NCBI GenBank assembly: GCA_026702755.1
Contig: JAPPBX010000081.1
Span: 90,273 to 154,272 of the forward strand
From: Candidatus Poribacteria bacterium
GTDB lineage: Bacteria; Poribacteria; WGA-4E; WGA-3G
DNA length: 64,000 nt
Reading direction: 5' to 3'
Position 1 is the first letter of the stretch. Each line of letters begins with the position of its first letter. A program made the position numbers and the translations under genes. This document shows, piece after piece, positions 60,656-64,000 of the stretch. Below the pieces are notes generated by a model, which was given only the letters and a program-made list of their open reading frames with translations, did not search any database and was not told where the DNA came from.

Positions 60656-61525
60656 TTAAGGGGAGGTATCCTTCACACACCGAAACCCGCGGAAGACGCT
60701 CGTGTAGTGCTGCGGTCCCCAGTCTCGATAAGCAACTCGTAGGAATAACCCGTTATCGGTCCAGCAGCCACCCCTTAAAACGCGATTCTTCTTTTTGATG
60801 GCTTTGAAACTCTTGATAACTTCTTCGCGCGTGCCATTTGAAAATGGGTTTTTACGTGCGGATGTTGCATAGAAATCAGGATCATATTCATCAAGGCACC
60901 ACTCGGAGACATTCCCAGCCATATCGTATAAACCGTAGCCATTGGGTGGGTACTGTCCGACAGCGATCGGGGCGTTGAAATGCCGTGCGTGGTTTGCGCG
61001 AGTTGCATCATAAGTATCACCCCACGGATACGCTTTCCCGATAAGTCCACCGCGCGCTGCTTTCTCCCATTCCGCTTCTGTTGGTAACCGTTTCCCTGTC
61101 CATTGTGCATAAGCCACCGCTGCATACCAACTCACATAAACGACTGGATGATCAGCCTTGCCATCGGGATAGGCGTTACCATTCCAAAGTCGGAGGTATA
61201 CACCGTCGTGGAACCTTTCTGCAATATTTCCTTTCTGCCATTCGGGATTTGCCTCGACGAACGCCTTGTATTGAGCATTTGTGACCTCGTAAACATCCAT
61301 ATAGAAAGCATCGACATAGACGGTATGCACTGGACGTTCATTGTTTTTCCCGGTGTGGCTCCCCATTTCAAACTCGCCCGCAGGTATTAGCACCATACCA
61401 TCGGGGATATCATCGGCAGACGGAATGTGTTGTGTGCCACAGACCCACAAAATGGTAAAGATTAGGAGGCACACGATTCCTTTTTGAGTCAGTATGTAAA
61501 ACGTGGGTTTGATAAATAAAAGCAT
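60656..61525 (-). CDS. SUMF1/FGE-domain protein lacking the catalytic cysteines
   Basis: 289 residues with an N-terminal hydrophobic signal or anchor (VCLLIFTILWVCG). The domain has typical SUMF1 segments: MVLIPAGEFEMGSHTG, VYEVTNAQYKAFVE, PVVYVSWYAAVAYAQW, RLPTEAEWEKAARGG and GYGLYDMAGNVSEWCLDEYD. In active formylglycine-generating enzymes a Cys pair lies in the segment after RVxRGG; here it reads RVLRGGCWTDNGLFLRVAYR, with only one Cys, directly after GG. It is therefore probably not a sulfatase activator and may have another binding role, as in many SUMF1 paralogs. Confidence 0.85.
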   Translation of the reverse strand: MLLFIKPTFYILTQKGIVCLLIFTILWVCGTQHIPSADDIPDGMVLIPAGEFEMGSHTGKNNERPVHTVYVDAFYMDVYEVTNAQYKAFVEANPEWQKGNIAERFHDGVYLRLWNGNAYPDGKADHPVVYVSWYAAVAYAQWTGKRLPTEAEWEKAARGGLIGKAYPWGDTYDATRANHARHFNAPIAVGQYPPNGYGLYDMAGNVSEWCLDEYDPDFYATSARKNPFSNGTREEVIKSFKAIKKKNRVLRGGCWTDNGLFLRVAYRDWGPQHYTSVFRGFRCVKDTSP

Positions 61526-61579
61526 ATTTTTGTATAAACGTGAGTTTGATAAAAGTGAGATGTTGGGTCTCGCTTAGAT

Positions 61580-61699
61580 AGGACTTACGCAGTCTGCTCA
61601 TTTGTAGCACAAACTTTCCAGTTTGTGTCAGAAGAATCTGTGTTTTTGGGAAAGTTCCCATCTCACAGGACGTGCTACGGCTACAATTGCGTAAGTCCT
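61580..61699. mobile_element. MITE-like element with AGGACTTACGCA inverted ends
   Basis: The ends AGGACTTACGCA (61580-61591) and TGCGTAAGTCCT (61688-61699) are perfect 12-bp inverted repeats. The 5-mer TTAGA lies one base outside each end (61574-61578 and 61701-61705), consistent with a target duplication. There is no coding capacity. It looks like a miniature inverted-repeat transposable element. Confidence 0.7.
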
Positions 61700-62029
61700 G
61701 TTAGACTTACAACCCGCAACTTAGGTTATAATTTTGTTAATTTCCCTTATTATCTCAATTATTAAATATAAGGCTATATCTAACTAATATTATACAATAT
61801 TTTTTGGGAAAAGAAAAGAAAAGAAAATTCTGTGCTGTGTGCGATTTTTAGGAGGTCTCCGTTCAACTGAAAGGTAATCCCCAAGCAAAAACACCTACGG
61901 GAACTCCAAAGCACTTTGTAGCGTCCCCTGTTAGGTTGTGCATAGGTCTTTCGCACCATCAGTCTCACCTTCCACCGCCTCTGCTATGAAATATGTATCT
62001 GAGAGGTCTCGCAAAAAGTCGCCTCAATC

Positions 62030-62140
62030 GCAAAGTGTTAGATAAAGTCATTATTATTTTGTTATTTTATATGAAAAATATGACTTAATCCAACACTCGT
62101 ATAAAACCTTATAATAATTGACTTTATCGCACTTTTAATT
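62030..62140. repeat. Inverted repeat around GATAAAGTCA
   Basis: GATAAAGTCATTATTAT at 62041-62057 faces ATAATAATTGACTTTATC at 62111-62128, with one extra base. Similarity continues outward (AAAGTG on both sides). It may be another small mobile element or its remains, in an AT-rich stretch. Confidence 0.5.
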
Positions 62141-62473
62141 TGATTAATACCGAAATTTGTGATACCATATACATTAACAAATGTGAAACTTCTGACACAA
62201 CGGTCCACGCACAACTTCACAAAACCGACCACCATGCCAAACGGACACATTGATATCAACATTGACAAAGCGATTTCCGCCTCGACCAGAACAGGTATCT
62301 CCCAAGACAGAGGTGCGTGTTGCCCCGTCGCGTCGTCCGTAGAGACTACTAACAATCCGTTAGGCTGCCCCCCCCCACTTTACAAATATAAAGTATTATT
62401 CTTCAGAATACCGTATCCGCAGTTATCATTGTTCTCGATGCTTCGCGCCCGCGCTGCCTTCGTCTCACACGGA

Positions 62474-62513
62474 GTGTCTCGTCGCGGGCTATTTTTCGTG
62501 TCGCACGAGACAC
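62474..62513 (+). promoter_or_regulatory. Leader hairpin upstream of the LRR gene
   Basis: 9-bp arms GTGTCTCGT and ACGAGACAC separated by 22 bases, ending 43 bases before the LRR start. Without a T-run it is not a standard terminator; a role in the 5' leader is possible. Confidence 0.35.
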
Positions 62514-62556
62514 CCAAACACCAATTCGATTGCTAAAACGACAAGGAGATCTAAAA

Positions 62557-64000
62557 ATGAAAGGATTCATATTTAAGGAACAGACCATGCTCATGAAATA
62601 TTGTAAAATCTTTTGTATATATTCCGCACTCTTGATAGTGATGGGTGGCATTTGGGTTGACGTTGGCATTGCGCAATCGGACTGGATGCCGGATGCGAAC
62701 TTACGGGCAGCAGTGCTAACCGACCTTAAGGGATACGGGATAGTAGGTTCAACCGCTACGACCTTTACAAAAGAGAATCTGGCGGACTCGAGATACATAC
62801 AGATGACGCTTTATGGAGAAGAGATAACAGACCTTACCGGATTGAAATATGCAACCTCTGCAGAGACGTTGTATCTCGATAACAATAAGCTCAGTAATAT
62901 CTCAGCACTGTCAGGACTAACCTCCCTAACACGGTTGGAGCTCGAAAATAATGAGATCAGTGATATCTCAGCGTTGTCAAAGCTAACCTCCCTAACACGG
63001 TTGGGTCTCGAAAATAATGAGATCAGTGATATCTCAGCACTGTCAGGACTAACCTCCCTAACACGGTTGGAGCTCCATAATAATGAGATCAGTGATATCT
63101 CAGTGTTGTCAAAGCTAACCTCCCTAACATGGTTGGATCTCCAGAACAATGAGATCAGTGATATCTCAGCGTTGTCAAAGCTAACCTCCTTAATACGCTT
63201 GTTTCTCGAGAAGAATAAGATTAGTAAGCTCGATGCGTTAGTGGGCTTAACTAATTTAACAAATTTGTGGGTCCAGCGTAATCGAATTACGGATATTAAT
63301 GAGTTCAAAAAGTTGTCAACCCTAACCAATCTCGATGACTTCCGTCTCGCCCCTGGTCCCTCGATATCTCTTGCTGTCCTCAACAACGATGATACACTGC
63401 GGAGTTACCTGTGGATACGACCCTCCGCGATCGATCCCGATCGGGCGGTTACCTCCGAAGATTACTCGGGATATCCGCCCCCCGAGACGTTTCCCTTCAC
63501 CATCAGATTCTCTGAACCCGTCTATGGTTTTGAAATGGAGGATGTCATCATAGAGACAGAACTTCATACCGGCACTGGCATTGCCACTTTAGAAGCGTTG
63601 ACACCCACAACAGAACCCGAACAGACCTATACCGCAACGATTCTACTGCCCGCCAATGCCGCCGGAACCGTGAGACTCATCGTGCGTGCGGGGGCGGCAG
63701 AGACCGACAGCGGGCGGATAGATCCGGTTGTAGATAGAATTTTCCCATGGATTGCGTTTTCAACCCTCCCAGTCCCAGTAAGGAAGGTTATTATACAGCA
63801 ATGCCCTGTTGGGTGGGTGAGATCCGACAGATTTGGTGGACGCACACAGCGAGCACTTCTCTATGAAGTCAACTTGGAAATGGATTTACACAACCGTGTC
63901 TCTATCTACAAACCTAACTATGTTGCCATCTATGTCCATCCAGATGAAGCACTTGAGAACTTGGAGGGATGGAAACTACAGGTCGCAGTCCCCTATAATC
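62557..64000 (+). CDS. Secreted leucine-rich-repeat protein (3' partial)
   Basis: The frame is open from the ATG at 62557 to the window end (481 codons), so the stop lies beyond. AAGGAG at 62543-62548 supports the start. A signal peptide ends near VGIAQSD. After an N-terminal cap (MPDANLRAAVLTDLKGYG), residues ~85-250 are internalin-type LRRs of 22 residues (LTSLTRLELENNEISDISAL). Five consecutive units at 62917-63246 are almost identical in DNA, each 66 bases. The next ~110 residues (FPFTIRFSEPVYGFEMEDVI) resemble a bacterial Ig-like domain. Probable surface binding protein. Confidence 0.88.
   Translation, partial: MKGFIFKEQTMLMKYCKIFCIYSALLIVMGGIWVDVGIAQSDWMPDANLRAAVLTDLKGYGIVGSTATTFTKENLADSRYIQMTLYGEEITDLTGLKYATSAETLYLDNNKLSNISALSGLTSLTRLELENNEISDISALSKLTSLTRLGLENNEISDISALSGLTSLTRLELHNNEISDISVLSKLTSLTWLDLQNNEISDISALSKLTSLIRLFLEKNKISKLDALVGLTNLTNLWVQRNRITDINEFKKLSTLTNLDDFRLAPGPSISLAVLNNDDTLRSYLWIRPSAIDPDRAVTSEDYSGYPPPETFPFTIRFSEPVYGFEMEDVIIETELHTGTGIATLEALTPTTEPEQTYTATILLPANAAGTVRLIVRAGAAETDSGRIDPVVDRIFPWIAFSTLPVPVRKVIIQQCPVGWVRSDRFGGRTQRALLYEVNLEMDLHNRVSIYKPNYVAIYVHPDEALENLEGWKLQVAVPYN
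62917..63246 (+). repeat. 66-bp tandem repeats in the LRR gene
   Basis: Units start at 62917, 62983, 63049, 63115 and 63181, all exactly 66 bases apart, with the last more diverged. Each encodes one 22-residue LRR. High DNA identity points to recent expansion or homogenisation. Confidence 0.85.

Larger units (their letters stand above)
61700..62556. other. Repeat-rich non-coding stretch before the LRR gene
   Basis: About 860 bases, AT-rich at first. It holds the GATAAAGTCA inverted repeat, a run of nine C at 62368-62376, and a hairpin with 9-bp arms GTGTCTCGT and ACGAGACAC at 62474-62482 and 62505-62513. Open frames here (for example 62159-62536) have no ribosome site or recognisable features, and I do not call genes in it. 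Confidence 0.5.

Noticed and set aside
62062..62355. Minus-strand frame of 97 codons
   Set aside because: Overlaps the GATAAAGTCA inverted repeat and shows no family features; could be transposase debris but I cannot support it.
62159..62536. Open frame of 125 codons upstream of the LRR gene
   Set aside because: No Shine-Dalgarno, low-complexity composition, crosses the C9 tract and a hairpin; no recognisable domain.
62917..63246. Regularly spaced repeats as a CRISPR array
   Set aside because: The 66-bp units are contiguous, in frame, and encode leucine-rich repeats; no spacers.

Overview
The window looks like bacterial chromosome of moderate GC, probably a fragment of an uncultured genome of the Candidatus Poribacteria type. 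This assignment is inference. It rests on the mix of gene families: a secreted protein with HAF-type repeats and a FlgD/Por-like C-terminus containing PNPFNPETWIPYQL, dockerin-tailed WD40 proteins, PhyH dioxygenase, sulfatase, a SUMF1-domain protein, a LamG protein, a LarA-like protein with LarC, and many small intergenic palindromes. No rRNA, tRNA, CRISPR array or intact transposase was seen. Both window ends cut through genes.

Layout. 1-20.9 kb: secreted or envelope proteins (FlgD-tailed protein, lipoprotein, 14-blade WD40-dockerin protein, CBM9-like, jelly-roll-like and LamG-like proteins, pectate lyase) mixed with metabolic enzymes (aldo/keto reductase, PhyH dioxygenase, Ldh2-type dehydrogenase, ThDP decarboxylase, HAD phosphatase, aminotransferase, S66 peptidase, glycosyltransferase). 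20.9-30.4 kb: a defense island with a complete type I restriction-modification system (hsdM, half-size hsdS, hsdR, YgjP-like metalloprotease). A two-gene module with its own promoter sits inside it: a large DUF433 fusion protein followed by a DUF5615 PIN-like toxin. A three-gene Panacea (DUF4065) operon follows, behind a near-consensus promoter with an overlapping palindrome. 30.6-39.1 kb: LarA-like protein, UbiA prenyltransferase, TIM-barrel isomerase, sulfatase, orphan PD-(D/E)xK nuclease, GT2 and RecQ. 39.2-45.0 kb, minus strand: two tandem MacB-like permeases, LarC, and a sigma-70 factor whose NCR/region-2 block is duplicated. 45.2-59.5 kb: a pentapeptide protein, then a long minus-strand run (ABC exporter, Clp1-like kinase, SppA, sugar transferase, CapD-like epimerase, GT4, Trm112-like protein, SecA, membrane protein, DUF1573-like protein) that joins envelope glycan synthesis to protein export. 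59.7-64 kb: a second dockerin protein, the SUMF1-domain protein, a repeat-rich non-coding stretch, and a leucine-rich-repeat protein that runs off the window.

How genes may work together. Extracellular proteins end in three kinds of C-terminal module: FlgD/Por-like, dockerin, and a short tag of the form P-x-x-K-L-x-x-x-W-x-x-L-K shared by three otherwise unrelated secreted proteins. I read the tag as a candidate sorting or processing signal. The strongest candidates for new biology are the DUF433-fusion/PIN pair inside the hsd locus, the Panacea operon, the sigma factor with two region-2 blocks, and the WxxLK tag. Small palindromes and MITE-like elements occupy many intergenic gaps.
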